Assembly (NCBI GenBank): GCA_020912385.1
Contig: CP087219.1
Coordinates: 1,798,001-1,862,000 of the forward strand
DNA: 64,000 nt
Origin: Neofusicoccum parvum
Taxonomy: Eukaryota; Ascomycota; Dothideomycetes; Botryosphaeriales; Botryosphaeriaceae
Direction of reading: 5' to 3'
Position numbers and translations under genes: made by a program. Shown here piece after piece: positions 1 to 10,798 of this stretch. Within the stretch, counting starts at the first letter, position 1, and each line of letters begins with the position of its first letter. The notes below the pieces were generated by a model that ran no database searches, had not been told where the DNA came from, and saw nothing but the letters and a program-made list of their open reading frames with translations.

Positions 1-617
1 AACTCCCTCGGTGCAACGAGTATATCGGATCCGCCGTCATCCATGGCGTAAAAATCGGAGTCAGAGACCCAAGCGTAGAAGTCGACGTAGAGACGCCGCA
101 GCGGGGATCCGTCTGCAGTATTGGACCAAATGTACTCCGCGATATCCGTAGGGTATTCGTTCTGTTGGGTGCAGCGCTCAATAGTCTCATCCAAGACGGC
201 GTTTTTGAACGCCGTGTCCCCAAACTTGTCTCCAGTCAAGTATGCATCGATGAGGTACCGGAACTCGTCATCGCCGGATGGAGACAAGACTTGGTTCGTA
301 TAAAGCCATTTGAGGTAGGTTTCGACAGCGTCGAGATCGTATTGTTCTTGATGGAGAGTGACGATACCATCCTGATTGTTCCGGTCTCCTTCAAACGCCG
401 CTTTGAAGAAGGGAGATGCGGCGCAAATTAGCTCTCTGTGGACGATGAGCGGATTCGGTCGGCTCGAGTGAAGGATATGGACGACTTCTCCTAGAAGCCT
501 GTTTCTCGTTAGAGCACTCTTTCCCCACTCTGGTGCGATTACGTCTAACATGGACTCGACTCTCTGTAGATGTGGGCTCGAAGAGCTTCTGGAAGGCGAG
601 ACAACGATGGGCTCCAT
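1..617 (-). CDS. BTB/POZ domain protein, cut by the left window edge
   Basis: The complement reads open from an ATG at 617 down to base 1, about 205 residues, with no stop, so the gene continues outside the window. After a serine-rich start (MEPIVVSPSRSSSS), residues 45-70 read VVHILHSS then LIVHRELICAASPFFKAAF. That is the signature of fungal BTB/POZ proteins: a strand pair, then the His-Arg-Glu-Leu and Ser-Pro-Phe-Phe-Lys-Ala-Ala-Phe helix. Further on come VETYLKWLYTNQV (the BTB 'YLxWLYT' helix), then YLIDAYLTGDKFGD and FKNAVLDETI, the usual region after the BTB core. BTB domains dimerise and often act as adaptors for cullin-3 ubiquitin ligases; the partner here is unknown. No intron is needed in the visible part. 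Confidence 0.85.
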   Translation of the reverse strand, partial: MEPIVVSPSRSSSSPHLQRVESMLDVIAPEWGKSALTRNRLLGEVVHILHSSRPNPLIVHRELICAASPFFKAAFEGDRNNQDGIVTLHQEQYDLDAVETYLKWLYTNQVLSPSGDDEFRYLIDAYLTGDKFGDTAFKNAVLDETIERCTQQNEYPTDIAEYIWSNTADGSPLRRLYVDFYAWVSDSDFYAMDDGGSDILVAPRE

Positions 618-1582
618 GAGTGTGGTAAGTTTCGGAAAGTGACCTAGGCGTGCTTGATGTACGGGTGCAGCGAGACCTAAAGTCGGTTAGGATTTATCTG
701 AGAGGCGCGGCAGCTCTGTGACATGGCACAAGCGTAGTGTAGCGAGTCACGCGCAGGGAGCAGCTAAAACAACAGTATTTTCCGCCGTGCTGGATTGCTC
801 GTGATGAGTCATTATCTGCGGTCTAGTACCCCGCGGCTCTACGCAGCTTGAAGGGGTAAAATGAGTACATTCGTCGGATGAGGAAGGTGCATAAGGGTTC
901 CTGAACATCCCATTGGACTTGTGCCAAATCTTTCAGCCTCAGAGGGCAAGTATGATAAGAGACGCTCATCACGTGCGTCCCCAAGATCGGGTTGCTGGAA
1001 AGAACATTCAAGCCGTTTGCAGAGAGGGTTGCAGCAAATGATATCTGGATCATTAGAGTATGGCCGAGCAGGTAGATTCCGTATCCTGTCTACTCGACAA
1101 GAACACGTGATATTTACACGACGTAAAGCAAGGCAGGAGAGAAGGTGCGGATTCGGAATCGAATCACGAGCTGATGGTCAAGACTGTTTGATTTAAGCTA
1201 TCACAAGATTCTAATGTTACAATGCACACGGCAATCATGGCATAGATGCTTGTGGAATCCCATCAATTGTCTTCCTATGTGGAAAATAAACCTCAGACTA
1301 GTGTCAAAATCTGAGGACACACGTGTAATCGTGCAGCGAGCAAGCTCCTGAAAAGACATTCTCACGCCCGCCTCTCAACCGATTTTCAAAAGGATTCTCA
1401 CTCTCGTATCCGAAGACCAGACTGAGAAACCCCTGTTACAAGATGCAGAAGAACCGAACGGCGCAAAAGCCACAGAAAGCGAATGTCGCGGCAACCAGAA
1501 TTGCCAAAGAAAAAGGGTCCACATCAGTCCCAACCCGCGCACACCTCAGCCGCTCCACGCAGCACCACCTCCGCAAACCCCC
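618..1582. other. Intergenic, shared upstream region and 3' flank
   Basis: Upstream region of the BTB gene and 3' flank of the secreted-protein gene. Small open frames exist at 823-1196 on both strands but show no family motif. Nothing else is recognised. Confidence 0.5.
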
Positions 1583-2644
1583 CTAGTTCTCATACGCCTT
1601 GACCGCCTCATCCAGCGTCCCATCGATCTCAACCTTCTGCTGCTTCGCGCACGCCTCGCGCCGCGGGATCAGCCCGATGATCGCAAACGCCAGCTGATCG
1701 ACGACGGTCTCGACCGACCGCAGCACACCGGCGATGGGAGCAGTGACGGGGTTGACCGCGGCGGCGCGCTCGGCCACGACGACGCCGTCGACGCCCTGCC
1801 GGCCCAGCGCCGCAAGCAGCCCGCTCACGTCGTCCGCGCTGCCCTGCGCGATGGCGGCGAGCTGCTGCGCGGTGTCGTCGCCGAATGGGAAACCGGATAG
1901 CAGACCGCGTCGGCCGATGATGATGTTGAGGAGGGCCTGGTGCACGCGGACAAACGAGATGAGCGCGATGACGATGGCGTCGGTCGCGTCGTCGGTGGGG
2001 CTGGGCTCGTCTTGCCGCTTGACGAACGGCGGCAGCGAGGAGATGCGCGGTATCACGGTCGTGAGGGTTGAGACGATGCTGCTGAGCCCGTTGACGACCT
2101 TCAGGATCGCGGAGGTGCCGAAGCCGGTGCCGATCTGCTTGGCGGCGGCCTGGAGGTTCTGCGAGAGGAGCGTGACTTGGTTGATAGCGTCGATGACTTC
2201 CTGGGCGGCGCCGTTGACGGCCGAGGCGACGGTGCCGAGCGGGCAGTCGCCGGAGGCGGTGGGGGTGGCGCCACCGCTGGTGCCGGTGGCTGTGAATTGG
2301 GAGAGGTCGGTGAAGGCGCTGGAGGTGGAAAAGTCGAAGGGGGCGCAGGAGCCCTGCAGGGGGACCAGTTGGACGACTTCGGTCGCGGACAGAGCTTCGT
2401 CGATGAAGGTGGAAGAGGTGGCTGAGGCCTGCGGTGGGATGAAGACCGTCTGGGTGCCCGCGACGAGAGTGCCATTGGGGACGCCAACAATGGCAAAACC
2501 GTTGACAGTACCGCAGGCGGAGACAGTGCTCGTGAAGGCAGTTCCCTGAGAGGGGATGGGGATGGTGAGGGTGTCGAATGAAGGGGCCAAGGCAGCCCCG
2601 AGAGTGGAGGTGAACAGTGAGGAGGCAACCAAGGCAGACTTCAT
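1583..2644 (-). CDS. Secreted protein of unknown function (353 aa)
   Basis: The start at 2644 gives MKSALVASSLFTSTLGAALA, a clear secretion signal with an Ala-x-Ala type end. The frame is open 99 bases further up (2743), but a TATA-like element at 2761-2770 leaves almost no leader for that start, so the shorter form is preferred. The mature part has a Ser/Thr/Ala-rich first half with a few cysteines, then a long stretch of predicted amphipathic helices (VIDAINQVTLLSQNLQAAAK; ILKVVNGLSSIVSTLTTVIP). A Lys-Arg (VKRQDE) near residue 235 could be cut by a Kex2-type protease. The last third is also helical and ends DEAVKAYEN. I do not recognise the family. The helical repeats recall hydrophobic-surface-binding or cell-wall galactomannoprotein-like proteins, but no diagnostic motif was found. 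Confidence 0.75.
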   Translation of the reverse strand: MKSALVASSLFTSTLGAALAPSFDTLTIPIPSQGTAFTSTVSACGTVNGFAIVGVPNGTLVAGTQTVFIPPQASATSSTFIDEALSATEVVQLVPLQGSCAPFDFSTSSAFTDLSQFTATGTSGGATPTASGDCPLGTVASAVNGAAQEVIDAINQVTLLSQNLQAAAKQIGTGFGTSAILKVVNGLSSIVSTLTTVIPRISSLPPFVKRQDEPSPTDDATDAIVIALISFVRVHQALLNIIIGRRGLLSGFPFGDDTAQQLAAIAQGSADDVSGLLAALGRQGVDGVVVAERAAAVNPVTAPIAGVLRSVETVVDQLAFAIIGLIPRREACAKQQKVEIDGTLDEAVKAYEN

Positions 2645-2760
2645 GATTGCAAGTGTGTTTGAATTTGGGTGAAGGGACCTGGAGTTCAAATGAAGAGGAC
2701 TGAAGTGATGCGGGAGATGATGGGATGATGGGATGATGGCCAACGAGCGGTCGTTTCCTC

Positions 2761-2770
2761 TTATATAGAA
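2761..2770 (-). promoter_or_regulatory. TATA-like element of the secreted-protein gene
   Basis: Reads TTCTATATAA on the minus strand, about 120 bases before the ATG at 2644. It supports that start over the upstream in-frame ATG. Confidence 0.5.
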
Positions 2771-4292
2771 CTCTGGGGTACACTGGTAGCGACTTATGGA
2801 ATGCCACCGGGAGCGGAGGTCTTGTTGGTAGACGTTCGACCCCTCACAGCCTGTGTAATCGTCTCCGGAGAAATGCAGTCGATAGTTGATACTCCCATGC
2901 AGGAGATGTCTCTTTCGGCCGAGTGTTCTGGTGAGGGAGCTGGCTTAGGGCACAGACGACTCGAGATCTGGGATCGAAATTTGAAGCATCACCGCCATAG
3001 TAAATTGGCGCATGACTCGATCGCCGTAGATGCATGCCCCTATCCATGTACCACACAGTCGTTTGTGAAAGCAGCTCGAATAGAGGCTGTTTGACAAATA
3101 CCTGCATCGATGGTAGGACCTTCCGTAATTTTTCTCGTGCTTCGAGTGGCTACATATCTCCGATTTCGTCTTTGTGACGTTGACTAAGTTCTCTGTTCTG
3201 TGACTGTTGCGTCAGAAGGTTGATTTTGACGTGGATTGTTTGAAGTGAGAACTAAATTGATCTTTGTAGATGCTCGAACGTTCTAGACTGAGTCTGCCTG
3301 AGAGCTTTTGCGTACAAACTTGTAGATGTTTCCGTTCTCGGAGGAGCTTAGTAAGAGCGGAAAATCATCGAAGAACTCTTTTTTTTGTTCAGATGATTAT
3401 TGAACAACTTGACATCCAAGATGACTAGGCAAATGCGTGCATGGCCAGCATTGCTGACACGATGTCGTTGTGGTTAGCTGGTTGTTGAAAGTGTTAAACG
3501 AAGCATCAAGCAAGGAACTGAGACGCGCGAACGGAACGGGCCGCGTCGTACCACATGTGTAACGGCAGCGGCATGCACCCGGGAATGTGATCAGTCCCAG
3601 GCACTCCTGCTGAAACAGCGTCAATCAGATCCGAGAAATGCCCAAAAAGACAGTCGTTGCCGTGGTCAGTCACACATGCCACTCACCCGCTTCCCCGCAG
3701 TGGCGCTTGTCTCGTCGTTGATCCACAACGGCGCGCACCAGGCACCAAGCACCAACCCGACGTGACACGATCGAACGCGTTCCGCCTGGCCGGTACCTTT
3801 TCTCGCGCAACACAGCAACCGGCTCTGTCGGCCCAATGGCTGATTGGCTCCTTGACATGGGTCCTCGCCCCGGCGCTGGATTTGGGAAATGGTGCGTCAG
3901 ATTGGTCACTTCCATCTCGTGGTACAGACAACACAAGTAAAGCAAAAGAGCAGGCTCGCCCCTAACAACTCCACGCCTGCTCATCAGTCCAGCAGCAGCT
4001 TGCCGAAATCGATACGAGATGTTGAGCTGAGTGGCAAGGATGCCAGGGACTCTGGAGTCACACTACACGGCATCTCCTGACCGGCGTGCGCAGGAATCCA
4101 TCGGCCTTCCCGTTCAAGTTCTCTACATGGCGAGAGACATCGATCGGGTGCCTCCGTCCGCAGGTCATCGCCAGACCCCAGCTGAAGGTGAGCTGACTGG
4201 GACAGAATGGCCGGTATGCCTGGGGATATGGCCAAGTCTCCATGGAGCTGCTCAAAACAGACTGCTCCTCAATGCTCGAGCGGAGCTGACCT
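2771..4292. other. Intergenic region between the secreted-protein gene and HEM14
   Basis: About 1.5 kb between two divergent genes. Short open frames on both strands (for example 3397-3984) have no recognisable motif and are probably chance. A run of T near 3380 and mixed-composition sequence; nothing else supported. Confidence 0.45.
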
Positions 4293-4325
4293 GTGAATCT
4301 CTGCTTTTCCCCTCTCTGCTGCAAT

Positions 4326-6162
4326 ATGAGAGATCTCCGAAATTCTCGACTGTGGCAGCGTCGACCGTGGCATGCAATGCATGGGGCTCTGTGTTCCTTC
4401 TCGACAACGTGGAAAAGGCAAAGTCATGCCACGGCACCGCAGCACCAGCCTGAGCGCAAGCAGATCGCCATACTCGGCGGCGGCATCACCGGTCTAACGG
4501 CCGCCTACTATGCCAGCAAGCGCTTCCCTGACGCAACCATCACCCTCTTCGAGTCCACCCACCGTCTTGGCGGCGTCATCGATTCCGTCCACACCGACGT
4601 CGGCAACGGCTCTATGGTCTGCGATACAGGACCCCGCACACTTCGAGCCAACGCTCCTCGCGCCATTGTGACGCTCGATCTGGTCAGTCCCCTGGCAACC
4701 CTACTCCTCACAGCAACGATCCCACCTCGCGTCTCCCACTAACACGTCCTCCCCGCCCCCCAGATCCGCACCCTCAACCTAACCGCCCGCCTCCACCCCA
4801 TCCCACGCACCCACCCCGCCGCCTCCACCCGCTTCCTCCTCTCCCCCCATCACCCCACCCCCACCCTCCTCCGCCTCCCCACCGGCGGCGCCCACCTCCT
4901 CCCCACCTCCCTCCCGCCGCTCTCCACCCTCCTCAACCCCCTCGCCCACCACCACTCCCCGCTCACCTCCCTCCCCTCCCTCGCCCGCACCCTCATCCCC
5001 GCCCTCCTCCACGACGCCCTCCTCGCGCCCCCCCGCCTCCGCTCCCTCGCCGACGAGTCGGTGCTGTCCTTCGCGACGCGGCGCTGGGGGGCGCGCGCGG
5101 CGGCCGACCTGACGGCGGCGGTGGTGCAGGGGGTGTGGGCGGGGGAGGCGGGGCGGCTGAGCGCGCGGGCGTGTCTGGCGGGGATGTGGGCGGCGGAGGG
5201 GGCGTTGGTTGGGGGGAGGGGGTGGGGCGGGGTGGTGGGGCGGATGGTGAGGGGGGTGGAGGGGGGGGAGGGGAGGTTTCTCTGGGGGTTGGAGGAGGCG
5301 AGGAGGGTGGGGGAGGGGTTGGAAGTGAGTGGGTTGAGTGTGTATAGTTTTAAGGGGGGGATGGGGGCGTTGACGGCGGCGGTGGAGGGGGAGGTGAGGC
5401 GGAGGGGGAATGTGGGTGTTGTGACTGGGGCGGTGGTGACTGGGGTTGGGGCGAGGGAGGGTGGGGTGGAGGTTACGGTCGGTTCTTCGTTGTTGGTGTT
5501 GGGACGGGAACGGTGCTGATCTGCTGTAGGTTGGTGGTGTCGTGCGGGAGTTTACGCACGTGGTTGCTGCTACGCCTGTCAATCACCTCATCTCTGCTGC
5601 AAAACTCTCGCTGGCGACGATGCAGGAAGCGACCGTTATGGTTGTTACCCTCTGCTACCAGAAATCCCGGCTCAATTGTCCCTACCATGGATTTGGGTAC
5701 CTGGTCCCGCCCTCGGTCCCGCGCTCCCTCAATCCCGAGCAAGCTATCGGTGTTGTATTTGACTCAGATGCCCTAGCCGGCCAAGACTCTTCATCCGGTA
5801 CCAAGATTACCGTCATCATAGGCGGGGGCTATTGGGCTGGACTTAAGGAGTACCCAAGCAAGGAAGAAGGCACGGCGATGGCGAAGCGCGTGCTGGAAAG
5901 ACACTTGGGATTGCGGGACGAGCCGGTGGCAGCGGTGGCGACGTTGCAACGGGATGCAATTCCCCAGTACGAGGTTGGGTATTTTGAAAGGATGAAAGAA
6001 CTACGGCAGGAGTTGTTGACGAGGTTTGGGGGACGGGTCCGAGTAGCCGGGAAGTGTTATGGCGGTATTGGGGTCCACGATTGTGTATTTTCGGGGAGGA
6101 TGGTGGCGGAACGCTTAGACGAGGAAGGACTGACGGGTTTGGAGCAGTTCGAGAAGGGATAG
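4326..6162 (+). CDS. HEM14: Protoporphyrinogen oxidase (heme biosynthesis)
   Basis: Oxidises protoporphyrinogen IX to protoporphyrin IX, the last step but one of heme synthesis, at the mitochondrial inner membrane. Exons 4326-4682, 4764-5477 and 5530-6162 give about 567 residues, normal for fungal enzymes. An in-frame ATG at 4293 would add 11 residues. The Arg-rich, acid-poor N-terminus (MRDLRNSRLWQRRPWHAMHG) fits a mitochondrial presequence. The FAD-binding motif is KQIAILGGGITGLTAAYYAS followed by a Glu and RLGGVI; CDTGPRTLR is typical of the family. The C-terminus has CYGGIGVHDCVFSGRMVAERL, the second FAD contact. Intron 1 (4683-4763) is clear; intron 2 (5478-5529, branch CTGAT, end TAG) could begin six bases earlier. 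Exon 2 switches from C-rich to G-rich near 5050. The 3' end lies 30 bases from the convergent dehydrogenase gene. Confidence 0.93.
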
Positions 6163-6192
6163 ATAGTTGCGGTTGTTAGAAGTACAATGGAC

Positions 6193-7266
6193 TCAGACCA
6201 GCCGATTCTTCAGTTCCTCCCCATCCAGCCACCTCCTCACATTCGCGGCCGTCTCCTTCCACCAAAACTCCATCGTCTCCTCAAACATGTACCCACTATG
6301 CGGCGTCATCACCACCTGGCTCCTCCCGTCCTCCCCCCACCGCGTTGTCCGCCATCTGCTCTCCACCGGCAGCGGCTCCTCCCAAAACACATCCAGCGCA
6401 GCGCCCCTAATCCTACCCGCCTCCAACACCTCGAACAAAGCGTCCTCATCCACCAACCCACCCCTGCTCGTATTAACCAGCAACGCATCCCTCTTCAACC
6501 ACCCCAGCTCCTCCCTCCCCAAAATCCCCCTCGACCGCTCACTCAACACATAATGCAAACTGAGCACATCCGCCCTCCTCACCAACTCCTCCTTCCCACC
6601 CACCACCTCAAACGTCCCCGCCGGCACCCCCGCCTCCACCGCGCGCCGATCCGCCTCCTCCTGCGACAGGCTCGCGCTCCACGCGACGACCCGCATGCCG
6701 AACGCCAGCGCCGCGATGCGCGCCGCCGCCACCCCCAGCTTGCCCAGGCCGAGCGCCGCAAACGTCCTGCCGGCCAGAAACGTGTTGAGCGGGCGCGCGG
6801 GCTGCCAGGCGCCGGCTTTCACGCCGGCGTCGTCGCGCGACGTGTTGTCGGCCAGCGCGAGGATCAGCGCCCACGCGTGCTGCGTCGTCTTCGAGAAGCC
6901 TTTGGGCGGCGCGAGTGCGGCCGACGCGTCGGACGGCGTGCCGGCGACGGGGATGGAGGCGGCGGCTAGCGCGGACAGGTCGAGCGCGTTGTTGCGGAGG
7001 CCGGTGGTGAGGAGGAGGCGGAGGTTGGGGAGTTGGCGGGTTAGCGCGGCGGGGAAGGGGGTGCGCTCGCGCATGGTGGAGATGATGGTGTAGGGCTGCA
7101 GGCGGGCGGCGAGCGCGGCGAGGTCGGTGGTTGGCGAGAGGGTGGTGGTGAAGGTGGTGGTTTCGAGCTCGGAGGCTGGGAAGTGGGCGAAGTGCGGGGC
7201 GGAGAGGTTTTGGTAGTCGTCGAGGATGGCCATTTTGATGGGCTTGCGGAGGGGAGGGGCGGCCAT
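6193..7266 (-). CDS. D-isomer-specific 2-hydroxyacid dehydrogenase
   Basis: NAD(P)-dependent enzyme interconverting 2-oxo acids and D-2-hydroxy acids; the substrate cannot be told. The start at 7266 (MAAPPLRKPIKMAILDDYQN) gives 357 residues; the frame is open to 7446 but the extra 60 residues look unlike the family. The nucleotide-binding domain has AALGLGKLGVAAARIAALAF (GxGxxG). The catalytic Arg lies in NTSRGGLVDEDAL, the Glu in GAALDVFWEEPLP, and the His in MTPHSGYMFEETM, so all three catalytic residues are present. RERTPFP and LLLTTGLRNNALDL mark the substrate domain. No intron. It converges with HEM14 (30-base gap), so the two transcripts probably overlap at their 3' ends. On the plus strand the gene goes from C-rich (6200-6600) to G-rich (6950-7260). 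Confidence 0.88.
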   Translation of the reverse strand: MAAPPLRKPIKMAILDDYQNLSAPHFAHFPASELETTTFTTTLSPTTDLAALAARLQPYTIISTMRERTPFPAALTRQLPNLRLLLTTGLRNNALDLSALAAASIPVAGTPSDASAALAPPKGFSKTTQHAWALILALADNTSRDDAGVKAGAWQPARPLNTFLAGRTFAALGLGKLGVAAARIAALAFGMRVVAWSASLSQEEADRRAVEAGVPAGTFEVVGGKEELVRRADVLSLHYVLSERSRGILGREELGWLKRDALLVNTSRGGLVDEDALFEVLEAGRIRGAALDVFWEEPLPVESRWRTTRWGEDGRSQVVMTPHSGYMFEETMEFWWKETAANVRRWLDGEELKNRLV

Positions 7267-8731
7267 GTTGGAGAGGCGGCTAGGAATTGGCGATGCGCTG
7301 GGGGTGCGATGGGGGTTCTTGGGATGGAGGAACGAGCGCGAGAGGGTGGACAGATGAGCCGCGGGAATTGGCTCATCAATGGGGTCTGCAGCGCCCGCGA
7401 GGCAGAGCTGGTGTTGATGACAAACTACATTTTGAGGGCTAATCACGTCAGATGGCGGGGCGAATGCGGGGAGGCGGAAGAGACCTCAGCCCCCGGCAGA
7501 GCCTTCCCCCGCCCAGCACCGCTTATGTAAGCCACGCGCTCTCTTGTCTCCGCTCTCTTGTCTCATTCGGCACCTCACATTTGAAATGCTGCCGCCACCG
7601 CCGGGCTGTCTGGACCAATACTGCCGTGTGCGAAACCCAGGATCACGAACGGCGGGGAAATTGCCAACAGTGACTCCGGGAACGGACGCTGAAGGTCGAT
7701 GGAGGCGTCCAGCAGCTACCCTGAATGGAGTCGCAGCTTCTTAAAAACCCCGAGCGCGATATTGTCCCGATAAGGCGTGCGCGGCGGCTCCTCCGGAACG
7801 CCCTTGTAGAGCTGAGCGAGGCGCGATTCGGCCCGGCGTGCCTCGTGACCAGCCGCAATATGAGGCTCTGACTGCTGCTCGTTTCATCGCTCTCAAAGAG
7901 GGGCACATATGGCGAAGCTTTCCGCACGCGTGGTCAGTGGGGGGGATAAGGTTAGAGATGCTGCGAACATGTGTGGCTCTCCGGGTCTGCAACCCAACGG
8001 CACGCGACAACTGACTCGGCCCACCCGATGAAAGCCCGCCCTGAGTAAGGGACGCTGGACGGTGAAATAGAGGGCCCAAGTATAAGGTGTAAGCGGCGCC
8101 GAGCAATCAACACTACCTCCATCGGTGGCGGTCTAGATCTCGTCCGCCACACTACACGGCTATACGTCGTTGGTACTGTCGGCGAATTGCCCCTCCACCG
8201 AGTGCTCAGCTTTGACTCCTGTCATGCAGTTATATTGCGGTTTGTTATCGGGCTCTTCCGCAGCCAGCGAACATCCTGATACGAGTATTGACCGGCGCAC
8301 CCGGCTGATTGACCGCCAATATCGAGGATGCTCCGGCGCTTGGGCATGAATGATCTACGCTGCTCGGTGAGAGCATTCTGCCTCGGCCGACTCAGCTCAA
8401 CGTGGATCAGTCGGCGGTCAAAAGTGGGGGCTTCCTCGGCTTGACATGCGAATGCTGGTAGGAAACAAGAGAAGTGCACTCACAAGCAACGATACAAGCT
8501 CCCAAGAAGACGTTATCATCGTTGCATTTGCTTAGCTTTGTCTAAATTGAAAACAACAGCCCGCTTACTTTGCTATAGCACCTTAATACCACGTGCTACA
8601 ATTTCAGTTACCCCACAAACATCGAACCTCATGGAGTTGGTTTTCCTCACGGAAAGGATGAAGCTCCGCCAAAACACCCGCGCCGTCTCGGCCAAACCTC
8701 AAAGTGTACTCCTTCGACACCCATTCCCCGC
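7267..8731. other. Intergenic
   Basis: Upstream region of the dehydrogenase and 3' flank of the leftward multicopper oxidase gene. No motif-bearing frame, repeat or RNA gene seen. Confidence 0.4.
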
Positions 8732-10798
8732 TCAATCAAGCGGGCCATACCTCAGCGGAGGGACAAAATCCGCATGTGTCATGTTCTTGATGTACTCCGG
8801 CAGCGGCGGCATAGCCTCCGCGCCCTCCAGCAGCACAATCTGCTGCCCGCCGGCGAAGTGATGGATCCGGTGACCTGCAACCTCGTTAGCCCTCATCCGC
8901 GCCCGCCCGCGCCCAGAAAACCCACAGTGCAGCATCGACATAGCCGGAAACGTGATCTGGTACCTAATCACCGTCCACGAGCCCTCGCCCTTGGCCAGCC
9001 TCGCGCCGTCCCTCAGCGGCGGATCGACGAGGTTGAAGTTCTCTGGCACATCCTTAATCGCAGCCTCGACGTCCGGCCAGCGAAAGAACCCCTCGCCCAT
9101 GCCGATGATGAACGCCTTGTGATTATGCCTGTCCACCGTCAGCCCGATCCGCTCCTTCGCGGCGCCGCCGCAAACTCACTTGTGGAACGGATGCATCCCG
9201 AACGCGCCGTTCTCGTACACGATGTCCACGACGCTGCCGTTGCGCAGGCCCTCCACCGTCGTCGGCCCCCGGCTGCCCGCGTTCCACAGCACCGGCGGCA
9301 TCTGCTGCCGGAACCCCTGGTGCGGCTCGCTCGCCAGCACCCACGTGCTCGGCCCCGGCCGCCGGATCGCGAACCGCAGCGTGCGGTTCGTGTAGGTGGG
9401 CGGCCGTCGCGGGGGCCACGGCGCTAGGTCGCGCATCTCGTCCATCAGGACGCCGCCCGGGGTGAGCATTGCCCCCGCGATGTCGATGTGCGGCGTGCTG
9501 CGCGGGATGGACATGACGCCTGCGGAAGAGCGCTCGTCGGCGGCGGAGGGGTACCGCAGGATGCCGAGGCCCCAGATGAGCTGCTCTTCGGCGAGGGAGG
9601 CCATGCGGATGGCGTAGTTGGCGGGGCGCTGGGTCAGCGGGACGAGCACGCTGATGCGCTCGCCCATGTTGATGTTGATGGCCTGGGGGGGTTAGCCGGG
9701 TAGGGGAGCAGCGGAGGGGCGGCGCACCTGGACTTTCTTGGGCTTGACGAAGTCGCCGTCCGCGGCGACGATCCACATGTCGTGCTCGTCCACGCTGATG
9801 CGCAGCTCGTGGTGTGCGCCCGGGTGGATGAAGTTCAGCCACGCGTACCGCTCGCCTTCTTCGGCCTGCACCACTTCCAGGTCGCTGGTCGTGCTCGCGC
9901 ACTCCCGCTTGTTCAGGTACTCGCCGCCCACGTCGGGGGGTAGGCAGCCCATGGAGTCGCGGGCGAGGCCGTTGTCGGACTGGTCGATGGTCGCCCGGTC
10001 GAGGCAGATGGTTCGCCCTCTCCCGTTCATGACCAGTGAACCGACGCAGGTGGGACTGGCTCCGCTGTCGCGGTAGCTGATTATGTTGAGATCTTGGCTC
10101 TGGAGGAACCAGTCGGATACGAGGAGGTGGTTGGCCTTGTCTTCTGCCGACAGCATGGCCGCGATGTCCTCCTTTTTGTCGGAGATGAGGCTATATGGCC
10201 GTTCGCGCCATGGTGCTGGTTTGATCCAAAGCGGTCCTCTTTGTCCCTGCTGGTTGTCAGCGTATTGTCGTTTTGTGGGCTTCGTGTCGTCTTACGTCCG
10301 CGAAAGCTGGGCCGAAGTGCCCGTGGTAGAAGTATATGCCGGTCTGGTTGGTCAAGGTGAACTCGTAGGTGTAGCTGCCCCTCGGTTCAATGGGGTATTG
10401 TGTGACACCGGGTACGCCGTCCATCCAATACTTGTCGTACTGGAACACGCCGTGCCTGTCTTCCGGTCAGAATCAAAGTGGCTTCCGGTTTTGAAAGGCC
10501 TCACCAGTGCATCGTCGTTTCCACCAGCAACTTGTTAGTAACGTGGACGCGGAGCGTGTCGCCCTCATAACCCCAGATAAGCGGTCCAGGCGTGGTTCCA
10601 TTGACCGTCAGCGTAGGGCGAAAGTTGCCATCTTGTGCTCGAGGTTAGTCAACTGATGACCGTACGTGAGAACGAGAAGCGCTCACCGAGCCCCATCCAT
10701 TTCGAGCCCAGCTCCAAGTGGTATTCCCGCACTTGATTGACGAACTCGGCCGCAGCAATCAGAGCATGCGCCTGGCACACCAACCACTTCCACTTCAT
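8732..10798 (-). CDS. Multicopper oxidase (laccase/ferroxidase-like), copper ligands present
   Basis: Seven exons (10687-10798, 10505-10631, 10296-10455, 9728-10246, 9180-9682, 8926-9128, 8732-8874) sum to 1767 bases, 588 residues. Introns are 45-55 bp. Three cupredoxin domains are seen in order. Copper motifs across the joins: TTMHWHGVFQYDKYWMDG, YFYHGHFGPAFADGQRGPLW, MHPFHKHNHKAFIIG and MLHCHRIHHFAGGQQIV. All ten His/Cys ligands of the type 1 and trinuclear sites are therefore present, so it should couple substrate oxidation to reduction of O2. At Cys+10, where laccases carry Met, Leu or Phe, this one has Gln. HPFHKHNH replaces the usual HPxHLHGH. Substrate (phenolic pigment, metal ion) cannot be told. 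The N-terminus MKWKWLVCQAHALIAAAEF is a weak signal peptide; an in-frame ATG at 10858 is an alternative start. It is head-to-head with the MCO-like gene at 12121. Confidence 0.88.

Noticed and set aside
1629..2807. 392-codon minus-strand frame overlapping the secreted protein gene
   Set aside because: It is Arg/His/Pro-rich with no domain and no signal; a shadow of the GC-rich real frame, which carries a signal peptide.
4779..5582. 267-codon minus-strand frame over HEM14 exon 2
   Set aside because: Low-complexity Pro/His then Glu/Gly; it arises from the C-rich/G-rich composition of the real exon.
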